Translations under genes and position numbers: made by a program
Assembly: GCA_958295665.1 (NCBI GenBank)
Contig: OY282560.1
Span: 86,838,311 to 86,902,310 of the forward strand
Source of the DNA: Tipula vernalis
Lineage: Eukaryota; Arthropoda; Insecta; Diptera; Tipulidae
DNA: 64,000 bases
Reading direction: 5' to 3'
In this document: one piece after another, positions 26,338 through 37,000 of the stretch
Numbering within the stretch: the first letter of the stretch is position 1
How the letters are laid out: each line of letters opens with the position of its first letter
The notes under the pieces: generated by a model
Database searches by the model: none
What the model was told of the DNA's origin: nothing
The model's input: only the letters and a program-made list of their open reading frames with translations

Positions 26338-26518
26338 TATAGTCCAGGTGATTTTCAATAAAATTGAATTTTCTACAAAATGTGTAGAAATATTCGAACG
26401 ATCCAAATGCCCATTGGCATGACAATTACAGGTCTCAATGCCTATCGATAGAGGTATCAATCATCGGAATCGGAGCACAATTGCAGGTTTTCGATTTTGT
26501 AGCTCTGATTTTGTGGTC
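26338..26518 (+). repeat. Monomer A, representative 181-bp unit
   Basis: A clean A unit just before the transposon-bearing unit. Landmarks in order: TATAGTCCAG start; hairpin TTCAAT-AAA-ATTGAA; hairpin TCTACA-AAATG-TGTAGA; ATTCGAACGATCC; hairpin ATGCC-CATT-GGCAT; ACAATTACAGGT; the perfect palindrome CTATCGATAG between two near-direct repeats AGGTCTCAAT and AGGTATCAAT; a doubled ATCGGA; ACAATTGCAGGT; then GTAGCTCTGATTTTGTGGTC. The two ACAATTRCAGGT motifs lie 55 bp apart and frame the segment that monomer B lacks. At 181 bp, reading frame is not kept from unit to unit. This copy is typical except for a T in TAGCTCTTATT and GCATG for GCAGG. Confidence 0.95.
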
Positions 26519-26525
26519 TATAGTC

Positions 26526-26528
26526 CAG
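26526..26528. other. Candidate target-site duplication CAG, left
   Basis: Uninterrupted units read TCCAGGTG once. Here CAG stands on both sides of the insert, giving a 3-bp duplication. Three bases can match by chance, so the duplication length is provisional. Confidence 0.7.
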
Positions 26529-26530
26529 TG

Positions 26531-26569
26531 CCCGAATTCCGGTTCGATGACAAATGGCAATGAGAAATG
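26531..26569 (+). repeat. Left terminal inverted repeat of the MITE
   Basis: Thirty-nine bases starting CCCGAATTCCGGTTC pair with 26,637-26,675 with three mismatches (positions 16, 27 and 28 of the arm). A further complementary tract, ATTTTTTATTTC at 26,575-26,586, extends the arm beyond a short diverged gap. Confidence 0.9.
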
Positions 26570-26636
26570 AATTGATTTTTTATTTCAACTAGTCGGTTGC
26601 ATTTTTATTTAGAGTAGGCGAAATAAAAAATAAAGC

Positions 26637-26675
26637 CATTTCTCATTTTCATTTGTCATTGAACCGGAATTCGGG
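26637..26675 (-). repeat. Right terminal inverted repeat of the MITE
   Basis: Reverse complement of the left arm at 36 of 39 positions, ending GAACCGGAATTCGGG. The inner extension is GAAATAAAAAAT at 26,620-26,631. Few arm mismatches suggest limited decay since insertion or since the family was active. Confidence 0.9.
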
Positions 26676-26677
26676 TG

Positions 26678-26680
26678 CAG
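26678..26680. other. Candidate target-site duplication CAG, right
   Basis: Right partner of 26,526-26,528; the satellite resumes in register directly after it. Confidence 0.7.
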
Positions 26681-28453
26681 GTGATTTTCAATAAAATTGA
26701 ATTTTCTACAAAATGTGTAGAAATATCCGAACGATCCATAAAACCGTTGTCATGAGCACAATTGCATGTTTTCGATTTTGTAGCTCTGATTTTGTGGTCT
26801 ATATTCCAGGTGATTTTCAATAAAATTGAATTTTCTACAAAATGTGTAGAAATATTCGAACGATCCAAATGCCCATTGGCATGACAATTACAGGTCTCAA
26901 TGCCTATCGATAGAGGTATCAATCATCGGAATCGGAGCACAATTGCAGGTTTTCGATTTTGAAGCTCTGATTTTGTGGTCTATAGTCCAGGTGATTTTCA
27001 ATATAATTGAATTTTCTACAAAATGTGTAGAAATATCCGAACGATCCATAAAACCGTTGTCATGAGCACAATTGCAGGTTTTCGATTTTGTAGCTCTGAT
27101 TTTATGGTCTATAGTCCAGGTGATTTTCAATAAAATTGAATTTTCTACAAAATGTGTAGAAATATTCAAACGATCCAAATGCCCATTGGCATGACAATTA
27201 CAGGCCTCAATGCCTATCGATAGAGGTATCAATCATCGGAATCAGAGCAAAATTGCAGGTTTTCGATTTTGTAGCTCTGATTTTGTGGTCTATAGTCCAG
27301 GTGATTTTCAATAAAATTGAATTTTCTACAAAATGTGTAGAAATATTCGAACGATCCAAATGCCCATTGGCATGACAATTACAGGACCCAATGCCTATCG
27401 ATAGAGGTATCAATCATCGGAATCGGAGCACAATTGCAGGTTTTCGATTTTGTAGCTCTGATTTTGTGTTCTATAGTCCAGGTGATTTTCAATATAATTG
27501 AATTTTCTACAAAATGTGTAGAAATATCCGAATGATCCATAAAACCGTTGTCATGAGCACAATTGCAGGTTTTCGATTTTGTAGCCCTGATTTTATGGTC
27601 TATAGTCCAGGTGATTTTCAATAAAATTGAATTTTCTACAAAATGTGTAGAAATATTCGAACGATCCAAATGCCCATTGGCATGACAATTACATGTCTCA
27701 ATGCCTATCGATAGAGGTATCAATCATCGGAATCGGAGCACAATTGCAGGTTTTCGATTTTGTAGCTCTGATTTTGTGGTCTATAGTCCAGGTGATTTTC
27801 AATAAAATTGAATTTTCTACAAAATGTGTAGAAATATCCGAACGATCCATTAAACCGTTGTCATGAGCACAATTGCAGGTTTTCGATTTTGTAGCTCTGA
27901 TTTTATAGTCTATAGTCCAGGTGATTTTCAATAAAATTGAATTTTCTACAAAATGTGTAGAAATATTCGAACGATCCAAATGCCCATTGGCATGACAATT
28001 ACATGTCTCAATGCCTATCGATATAGGTATCAATCATCGGAATCGGAGCACAATTGCATGTTTTCGATTTTGTAGCTCTTATTTTGTGGTCTATAGTCCA
28101 GGTGATTTTCAATAAAATTGAATTTTCTACAAAATGTGTAGAAATATTCGAACGATCCAAATGCCCATTGGCATGACAATTACAGGTCTCAATGCCTATC
28201 GATAGAGGTATCAATCATCGGAATCGGAGCACAATTGCATGTTTTCGATTTTGTAGCTCTTATTTTGTGGTCTATAGTCCAGGTGATTTTCAATAAAATT
28301 GAATTTTCTACAAAATGTGTAGAAATATTCGAACGATCCAAATGCCCATTGGCATGACAATTACAGGACCCAATGCCTATCGATAGAGGTATCAATCATC
28401 GGAATCGGAGCACAATTGCAGGTTTTCGATTTTGTAGCTCTGATTTTATGGTC

Positions 28454-28604
28454 ATGAAAATCACATGGTGTAGAAATATTCGAACGATCCAAATGCCCAT
28501 TGGCATGACAATTACAGGTCTCAATGCCTATCGATAGAGGTATCAATCATCGGAATCGGAGCAAAATTGCAGGTTTTCGATTTTGAAGCTCTGATTTTGT
28601 GGTC
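28454..28604 (+). repeat. Monomer D, copy 1 (151 bp, internal inversion)
   Basis: After ATGGTC the unit does not read TATAGTCCAGGTG but ATGAAAATCACATGG, then goes directly to TGTAGAAATATTCG. The 14 bases 28,455-28,468 are the reverse complement of CCATGTGATTTTCA, which matches the normal unit start CCAGGTGATTTTCA at 13 of 14. Thirty bases of the normal unit are missing in net terms, including both AT-rich hairpins. The rest is a normal A unit. Confidence 0.9.
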
Positions 28605-29405
28605 TATAGTCCAGGTGATTTTCAATATAATTGAATTTTCTACAAAATGTGTAGAAATATCCGAACGATCCATAAAACCGTTGTCATGAGCACAATTGCA
28701 GGTTTTCGATTTTGTAGCTCTGATTTTATGGTCTATAGTCCAGGTGATTTTCAATAAAATTGAATTTTCTACAAAATGTGTAGAAATATTCGAACGATCC
28801 AAATGCCCATTGGCGTGACAATTACAGGTCTCAATGCCTATCGATAGAGGTATCAATCATCGGAATCGGAGCACAATTGCAGGTTTTCGATTTTGTAGCT
28901 CTGATTTTGTGGTCTATAGTCCAGGTGATTTTCAATAAAATTGAATTTTCTACAAAATGTGTAGAAATATCCGAATGATCCATAAAACCGTTGTCATGAG
29001 CACAATTGCAGGTTTTCGATTTTGTAGCCCTGATTTTATGGTCTATAGTCCAGGTGATTTTCAATAAAATTGAATTTTCTACAAAATGTGTAGAAATATT
29101 CAAACGATCCATATGCCCATTGGAATGACAATTACAGGCCTCAATGCCTATCGATAGAGGTATCAATCATCGGAATCGGAGCACAATTGCAGGTTTTCGA
29201 TTTTGTAGCTCTGATTTTGTGGTCTATAGTCCAGGTGATTTTCAATAAAATTGAATTTTCTACAAAATGTGTAGAAATATTCGAACGATCCAAATGCCCA
29301 TTGGCATGACAATTACAGGACCCAATGCCTATCGATAGAGGTATCAATCATCGGAATCGGAGCACAATTGCAGGTTTTCGATTTTGTAGCTCTGATTTTA
29401 TGGTC

Positions 29406-29556
29406 ATGAAAATCACATGGTGTAGAAATATTCAAACGATCCAAATGCCCATTGGCATGACAATTACATGTCTCAATGCCTATCGATATAGGTATCAATC
29501 ATCGGAATCGGAGCACAATTGCATGTTTTCGATTTTGTAGCTCTTATTTTGTGGTC
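29406..29556 (+). repeat. Monomer D, copy 2
   Basis: Same inverted 14-mer at 29,407-29,420. Preceded, like copies 1 and 3-5, by an A unit carrying GGACCCAATGCC, so these five spread as an A-D pair. Confidence 0.9.
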
Positions 29557-29737
29557 TATAGTCCAGGTGATTTTCAATAAAATTGAATTTTCTACAAAAT
29601 GTGTAGAAATATTCGAACGATCCAAATGCCCATTGGCATGACAATTACAGGACCCAATGCCTATCGATAGAGGTATCAATCATCGGAATCGGAGCACAAT
29701 TGCAGGTTTTCGATTTTGTAGCTCTGATTTTATGGTC

Positions 29738-29888
29738 ATGAAAATCACATGGTGTAGAAATATTCGAACGATCCAAATGCCCATTGGCGTGACAATTACA
29801 TGTCTCAATGCCTATCGATAGAGGTATCAATCATCGGAATCGGAGCACAATTGCAGGTTTTCGATTTTGTAGCTCTGATTTTGTGGTC
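29738..29888 (+). repeat. Monomer D, copy 3
   Basis: Inverted 14-mer at 29,739-29,752. Together with copy 2 it forms two successive 332-bp A-D dimers (29,141-29,473-29,805), so the D form was tandemly amplified. Confidence 0.9.
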
Positions 29889-30870
29889 TATAGTCCAGGT
29901 GATTTTCAATAAAATTGAATTTTCTACAAAATGTGTAGAAATATCCGAATGATCCATAAAACCGTTGTCATGAGCACAATTGCAGGTTTTCGATTTTGTA
30001 GCCCTGATTTTATGGTCTATAGTCCAGGTGATTTTCAATAAAATTGAATTTTCTACAAAATGTGTAGAAATATTCAAACGATCCATATGCCCATTGGCAT
30101 GACAATTACAGGCCTCAATGCCTATCGATAGAGGTATCAATCATCGGAATCGGAGCACAATTGCAGGTTTTCGATTTTGTAGCTCTGATTTTGTGGTCTA
30201 TAGTCCAGGTGATTTTCAATAAAATTGAATTTTCTACAAAATGTGTAGAAATATTCGAACGATCCAAATGCCCATTGGCATAACAATTACAGGTCTCAAT
30301 GCCTATCGATAGAGGTATCAATCATCGGAATCGGAGCACAATTGCAGGTTTTCGATTTTGTAGCTCTGATTTTGTGGTCTATAGTCCAGGTGATTTTCAA
30401 TAAAATTGAATTTTCTACAAAATGTGTAGAAATATCCGAACGATCCATTAAACCGTTGTCATGAGCACAATTGCAGGTTTTCGATTTTGTAGCTCTGATT
30501 TTATAGTCTATAGTCCAGGTGATATTCAATAAAATTGAATTTTCTACAAAATGTGTAGAAATATTCGAACGATCCAAATGCCCATTGGCATGACAATTAC
30601 ATGTCTCAATGCCTATCGATATAGGTATCAATCATCGGAATCGGAGCACAATTGCATGTTTTCGATTTTGTAGCTCTTATTTTGTGGTCTATAGTCCAGG
30701 TGATTTTCAATAAAATTGAATTTTCTACAAAATGTGTAGAAATATTCGAACGATCCAAATGCCCATTGGCATGACAATTACAGGACCCAATGCCTATCGA
30801 TAGAGGTATCAATCATCGGAATCGGAGCACAATTGCAGGTTTTCGATTTTGTAGCTCTGATTTTATGGTC

Positions 30871-31021
30871 ATGAAAATCACATGGTGTAGAAATATTCGA
30901 ACGATCCAAATGCCCATTGGCATGACAATTACAGGTCTCAATGCCTATCGATAGAGGTATCAATCATCGGAATCGGAGCACAATTGCAGGTTTTCGATTT
31001 TGTAGCTCTGATTTTGTGGTC
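30871..31021 (+). repeat. Monomer D, copy 4
   Basis: Inverted 14-mer at 30,872-30,885. Part of the 952-bp higher-order period. Confidence 0.9.
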
Positions 31022-31821
31022 TATAGTCCAGGTGATTTTCAATATAATTGAATTTTCTACAAAATGTGTAGAAATATCCGAATGATCCATAAAACCGTTG
31101 TCATGAGCACAATTGCAGGTTTTCGATTTTGTAGCTCTGATTTTGTGGTCTATAGTCCAGGTGATTTTCAATAAAATTGAATTTTCTACAAAATGTGTAG
31201 AAATATTCAAACGATCCAAATGCCCATTGGCATGACAATTACAGGCCTCAATGCCTATCGATAGAGGTATCAATCATCGGAATCGGAGCACAATTGCAGG
31301 TTTTCGATTTTGTAGCTCTGATTTTGTGGTCTATAGTCCAGGTGATTTTCAATAAAATTGAATTTTCTACAAAATGTGTAGAAATATTCGAACGATCCAT
31401 AAAACCGTTGTCATGAGCACAATTGCAGGTTTTCGATTTTGTAGCTCTGATTTTATAGTCTATAGTCCAGGTGATATTCAATAAAATTGAATTTTCTACA
31501 AAATGTGTAGAAATATTCGAACGATCCAAATGCCCATTGGCATGACAATTACATGTCTCAATGCCTATCGATATAGGTATCAATCATCGGAATCGGAGCA
31601 CAATTGCATGTTTTCGATTTTGTAGCTCTTATTTTGTGGTCTATAGTCCAGGTGATTTTCAATAAAATTGAATTTTCTACAAAATGTGTAGAAATATTCG
31701 AACGATCCAAATGCCCATTGGCATGACAATTACAGGACCCAATGCCTATCGATAGAGGTATCAATCATCGGAATCGGAGCACAATTGCAGGTTTCGATTT
31801 TGTAGCTCTGATTTTATGGTC

Positions 31822-31972
31822 ATGAAAATCACATGGTGTAGAAATATTCGAACGATCCAAATGCCCATTGGCATGACAATTACAGGTCTCAATGCCTATC
31901 GATAGAGGTATCAATCATCGGAATCGGAGCACAATTGCAGGTTTTCGATTTTGTAGCTCTGATTTTGTGGTC
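31822..31972 (+). repeat. Monomer D, copy 5
   Basis: Inverted 14-mer at 31,823-31,836. The A unit before it has lost one T in GGTTTCGATTTTG. Confidence 0.9.
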
Positions 31973-32984
31973 TATAGTCCAGGTGATTTTCAATATAATT
32001 GAATTTTCTACAAAATGTGTAGAAATATCCGAATGATCCATAAAACCGTTGTCATGAGCACAATTGCAGGTTTTCGATTTTGTAGCTCTGATTTTGTGGT
32101 CTATAGTCCAGGTGATTTTCAATAAAATTGAATTTTCTACAAAATGTGTAGAAATATTCAAACGATCCAAATGCCCATTGGCATGACAATTACAGGTCTC
32201 AATGCCTATCGATAGAGGTATCAATCATCGGAATCGGAGCACAATTGCAGGTTTTCGATTTTGTAGCTCTGATTTTGTGGTCTATAGTCCAGGTGATTTT
32301 CAATAAAATTGAATTTTCTACAAAATGTGTAGAAATATCCGAACGATCCATAAAACCGTTGTCATGAGCACAATTGCAGGTTTTCGATTTTGTAGCTCTG
32401 ATTTAATGGTCCAGGTGATTTTCAATAAAATTGAATTTTCTACAAAATGTGTAGAAATATTCGAACGATCCAAATGCCCATTGGCATGACAATTACAGGT
32501 CTCAATGCCTATCGATAGAGGTATCAATCATCGGAATCGGAGCACAATTGCAGGTTTTCGATTTTGTAGCTCTGATTTTGTGGTCTATAGTCCAGGTGAT
32601 TTTCAATAAAATTGAATTTTCTACAAAATGTGTAGAAATATTCGAACGATCCATAAAACCGTTGTCATGAGCACAATTGCAGGTTTTCGATTTTGTAGCT
32701 CTGATTTTATGGTCCAGGTGATTTTCAATAAAATTGAATTTTCTACAAAATGTGTAGAAATATTCGAACGTTCCAAATGCCCATTGGCATGACAATTACA
32801 GGTCTCAATGCCTATCGATAGAGGTATCAATCATCGGAATCGAGCACAATTGCAGGTTTTCGATTTTGAAGCTCTGATTTTGAGGCCTATAGTCCAGGTG
32901 ATTTTCAATAAAATTGAATTTTTTACAAAATGTGTAGAAATATTCGAACGATCCAAATGCCCATTGGCATGACAATTACAGGTC

Positions 32985-34085
32985 TCAATGCCTATCGATA
33001 GAGGTATCAATCATCGGAATCGGAGCACAATTGCAGGTTTTCGATTTTGTAGCTCTGATTTTGTGGTCTATAGTCCAGGTGATTTTCAATAAAATTGAAT
33101 TTTCTACAAAATGTGTAGAAATATCCGAACGATCCATTAAACCGTTGTCATGAGCACAATTGCAGGTTTTCGATTTGGTATCTCTGATTTTATGGTCTAT
33201 AGTCCAGGTGATTTTCAATAAAATTGAATTTCCTACAAAATGTGTAGAAATATTCGAACGATCCAAATGCCCATTGGCATGACAATTACAGGTCTCAATG
33301 CCTATCGATAGAGGTATCAATCATCGGAATCTGAGCACAATTGCAGGTTTTCGATTTTGTAGCTCTGATTTTGTGGTCTATAGTCCAGGTGATTTTCAAT
33401 AAAATTGAATTTTCTACAAAATGTGTAGAAATATTCGAACGATTCAAATGCCCATTGGCATGACAATTACAGGTCTCAATGCCTATCGATAGAGGTATCA
33501 ATCATCGGAATCGGAGCACAATTGCAGGTTTTCGATTTTGTAGCTCTGATTTTGTGGTCTATAGTCCAGGTGATTTTCAATAAAATTGAATTTTCTACAA
33601 AATGTGTAGAAATATCCGAACGATCCATTAAACCGTTGTCATGAGCACAATTGCAGGTTTTCGATTTTGTAGCTCTGATTTTATGGTCTATAGTCCAGGT
33701 GATTTTCAATAAAATTGAATTTTCTACAAAATGCGTAGAAATATTCGAACGATCCAAATGCCCATTGGCATGACAATTACAGGTCTCAATGCCTATCGAT
33801 AGAGGTATCAATCATCGGAATCGGAGCACAATTGCAGGATTTCGATTTTGTAGCTCTGATTTTGTGGCCTGTCCAGGTGATTTTCAATAAAATTGAATTT
33901 TCTACAAAATGTGTAGAAATATCCGAACGATCCATAAAACCGTTGTCATGAGCACAATTGCAGGTTTTCGATTTTGTAGCTCTGATTTTATGGTCCAGGT
34001 GATTTTCAATAAAATTGAATTTTCTACAAAATGTGTAGAAATATTCGAACGATCCAAATGCCCATTGGCATGACAATTACAGGTC
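32985..34085 (+). repeat. Large higher-order repeat, left partial copy
   Basis: Matches 36,458-37,555 at an offset of 3,473 bp, with CGATTTGGTATCTCTG, GAATTTCCTAC, CGATTCAAATG, AAATGCGTAG and the short junctions GGCCTGTCC and GGTCCAGG. The 3-bp departure from 3,470 comes from a full CTATAGTCC junction here against CAGTCC in later copies. Copy limits in this array are anchored on one A-unit palindrome and are arbitrary in phase. Confidence 0.85.
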
Positions 34086-37000
34086 TCAATGCCTATCGAT
34101 AGAGGTATCAATCATCGAAATCGGAGCACAATTGCAGGTTTTCGATTTTGTAGCTCTGATTTTGTGGCCTATAGTCCAGGTGATTTTCAATAAAATTGAA
34201 TTTTCTACAAAATGTGTAGAAATATTCGAACGATCCAAATGCCCATTGGCATGACAATTACAGGTCTCAATGCCTATCGATAGAGGTCTCAATCATCGGA
34301 ATCGGAGCACAATTGCTTGTTTTCGATTTTTTAGCTCTGATTTTGTGTTCTATAGTCCAGGTGATTTTCAATAAAATTGAATTTTCTACAAAATGTGTAG
34401 AAATATCTGAACGATCCAAATGCCCATTTGCATGACAATTACAGGTCTCAATGCCTATCGATAGAGGTATCAATCATCGGAATCTGAGCACAATTGCAGG
34501 TTTTCGATTTTGTAGCTCTGATTTTGTGGTCTATAGTCCAGGTGATTTTCAATAAAATTGAGTTTTCTACAAAATGTGTAGAAATATCCGAACGATCCAT
34601 AAAACCGGTGTCATGAGCGCAATTGCAGGTTTTCGATTTTGTAGCTCTGATTTTATGGTCTATAGTCCAGGTGATTTTCAATAAAATTGAATTTTCTACA
34701 AAATGTGTAGAAATATTCGAACGATCCAAATGCCCATTGGCATGACAATTACAGGTCTCAATGCCTATCGATAGAGGTATCAATCATCGGAATCGAGCAC
34801 AATTGCAGGTTTTCGATTTTGAAGCTCTGATTTTGTGGCCTATAGTCCAGGTGATTTTCAATAAAATTGAATTTTCTACAAAATGTGTAGAAATATTCGA
34901 ACGATCCAAATGCCCATTGGCATGACAATTACAGGTCTCAATGCTTATCGATAGAGGTATCAATCATCGAAATCGGAGCACAATTGCAGGTTTTCGATTT
35001 TGTAGCTCTGATTTTGTGGTCTATAGTCCAGGTGATTTTCAATAAAATTGAATTTTCTACAAAATGTGTAGAAATATCCGAACGATCCATTAAACCGTTG
35101 TCATGAGCACAATTGCAGGTTTTCGATTTTGTAGCTCTGATTTTATGGTCTATAGTCCAGGTGATTTTCAATAAAATTGAATTTTCTACAAAATGTGTAG
35201 AAATATTCGAACTCAATGCCTATCGAAATTGAATTTTCTACAAAATGTGTAGAAATATTCGAACGATCCAAATGCCCATTGGCATAACAATTACAGGTCT
35301 CAATGCCTATCGATAGAGGTATCAATCATAGGAATCGGAGCACAATTGCAGGTTTTCGATTTTGTAGCTTTGAATTTGTGGCCTTTTGTGTCCAGGTGAT
35401 TTTCAATAAAATTGAATTTTCTACAAAATGTGTAGAAATATTCGAACGATCCAAATGCCCATTGGCATGACAATTACAGGTCTCAATGCCTATCGATAGA
35501 GGTATCAATCATCGGAATCGGAGCACAATTGCAGGTTTTCGATTTTGTTGCTCTGATTTTGTGGTCAGTCCAGGTGATTTTCAATAAAATTGAACTTTCT
35601 ACAAAATGTGTAGAAATATCCGAACGATCCATAAAACCGTTGTCATGAGCACAATTGCAGGTTTTCGATTTTGTAGCTCTGATTTTATGGTCTATAGTCC
35701 AGGTGATTTTCAATAAAATTGAATTTTCTACAAAATGTGTAGAAATATTCGAACGATCCAAATGCCCATTGGCATGACAATTACAGGTCTCAATGCCTAT
35801 CGATAGAGGTATCAATCATCGGAATCGGAGCACAATTGCAGGTTTTCGATTTTGTAGCTCTGATTTTGTGGTCAGTCCAGGTGATTTTCAATAAAATTGA
35901 ATTTTCTACAAAATGAGTAGAAATATCCGAACGATCCATAAAACCGTTGTCATGAGCACAATTGCAGGTTTTCGATTTTGTAGCTCTGATTTTATGGTCT
36001 ATAGTCCAGGTGATTTTCAATAAAATTGAATTTTCTACAAAATGTGTAGAAATATCCGAACGATCCAAATGCCTATTGGCATGAAAATTACAGGTCTCAA
36101 TGCCTATAGATAGAGGTATCAATCATCGGAATCGGAGCACAATTGCAGGTTTTCGATTTTGAAGCTCTGATTTTATGGTCTATAGTCCAGGTGATTTTCA
36201 ATAAAATTGAATTTTCTACAAAATGTGTAGAAATATTCGAACGATCCAAATGCCCATTGGCATAACAATTACAGGTCTCAATGCCTATCGATAGAGGTAT
36301 CAATCATCGGAATCGAGCACAATTGCAGGTTTTCGATTTTGAAGCTCTGATTTTGTGGTCTATAGTCCAGGTGATTTTCAATAAAATTGAATTTTCTACA
36401 AAATGTGTAGAAATATTCGAACGATTCAAATGCCCATTGGCATGACAATTACAGGTCTCAATGCCTATCGATAGAGGTATCAATCATCGGAATCGGAGCA
36501 CAATTGCAGGTTTTCGATTTTGTAGCTCTGATTTTGTGGTCAGTCCAGGTGATTTTCAATAAAATTGAATTTTCTACAAAATGAGTAGAAATATCCGAAC
36601 GATCCATTAAACCGTTGTCATGAGCACAATTGCAGGTTTTCGATTTGGTATCTCTGATTTTATGGTCTATAGTCCAGGTGATTTTCAATAAAATTGAATT
36701 TCCTACAAAATGTGTAGAAATATTCGAACGATCCAAATGCCCATTGGCATGACAATTACAGGTCTCAATGCCTATCGATAGAGGTATCAATCATCGGAAT
36801 CTGAGCACAATTGCAGGTTTTCGATTTTGTAGCTCTGATTTTGTGGTCTATAGTCCAGGTGATTTTCAATAAAATTGAATTTTCTACAAAATGTGTAGAA
36901 ATATTCGAACGATTCAAATGCCCATTGGCATGACAATTACAGGTCTCAATGCCTATCGATAGAGGTATCAATCATCGGAATCGGAGCACAATTGCAGGTT

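Larger units (their letters stand above)
18301..26518 (+). repeat. Irregular A/B array domain with nested duplications
   Basis: There is no single period. Recurrent variants are GTGGTTTATAGTCC, ATGGCCTATAGTCC, AATAAAATAGAATTTTC and GGCATGCCAATT. Single-base losses occur in ordinary units, such as CGATTTGTAGC near 18,367 and GTGATTTCAATAAAA near 18,789. Within it are a 129-bp private duplication (18,441-18,698), a ~627-bp pair and a ~0.92-kb pair, listed separately. No gene or RNA gene is seen. Confidence 0.85.
26529..26677. mobile_element. MITE-like foldback transposon (~149 bp), unclassified
   Basis: This is the only non-satellite DNA in the window. It starts TGCCCGAATTCC and ends GGAATTCGGGTG. 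The arms 26,531-26,586 and 26,620-26,675 are 56 bp each and complementary at about 50 of 56 positions, leaving a 33-base centre, so the single strand could fold almost fully into a hairpin. It is too short to encode a protein and is AT-rich inside. The direct repeat CAG (26,526-26,528 and 26,678-26,680) fits a 3-bp target duplication. Long terminal inverted repeats, small size and no coding are the usual signs of a miniature inverted-repeat transposable element moved by a transposase encoded elsewhere. The superfamily cannot be fixed: a 3-bp duplication occurs in PIF/Harbinger and CACTA types, but the site is not TWA and the ends do not read CACTA. Confidence 0.87.
26519..26799 (+). repeat. 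B monomer interrupted by a transposon
   Basis: The unit opens with TATAGTCCAG, is broken after CCAG by the element at 26,529-26,677, and resumes with CAGGTGATTTTCA. Its length is 281 bp, equal to 129 plus 152 (element plus 3-bp duplication). Removing the element and one CAG restores a normal B unit. Confidence 0.92.
26678..32984 (+). repeat. Array domain with D units and ~952-bp higher-order period
   Basis: A and B units are joined here by five of the seven D units. Marker variants are ACAGGACCCAATGCC, CTATCGATATAGG (palindrome broken), AATATAATTGAA, CCGAATGATCC and ACAGGCCTCAATG. An A-D-A-B-A-B order of 952 bp (181+151+310+310) repeats: 30,606 pairs with 31,558, and 30,938 with 31,889 after one base is lost in GGTTTCG. 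The right part (from about 32,400) has shortened junctions GGTCCAGG and leads into the large higher-order array. No gene is seen. Confidence 0.87.

Noticed and set aside
26338..26518. Restriction-type or recombinase target at ATCGAT in the palindrome
   Set aside because: The palindrome is real, but nothing in the window suggests an enzyme that uses it, and it is lost in several families without visible effect.
26529..26677. tRNA-derived SINE, from GGTTCGATGAC resembling a Pol III B box
   Set aside because: No A box at the right distance, no poly-A or simple-repeat tail, and the near-perfect terminal inverted repeats fit a DNA transposon far better.
26529..26677. Solo LTR, from TG at the left end
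   Set aside because: The right end is TG and not CA, the ends are long inverted repeats, and the length is far below usual LTRs.
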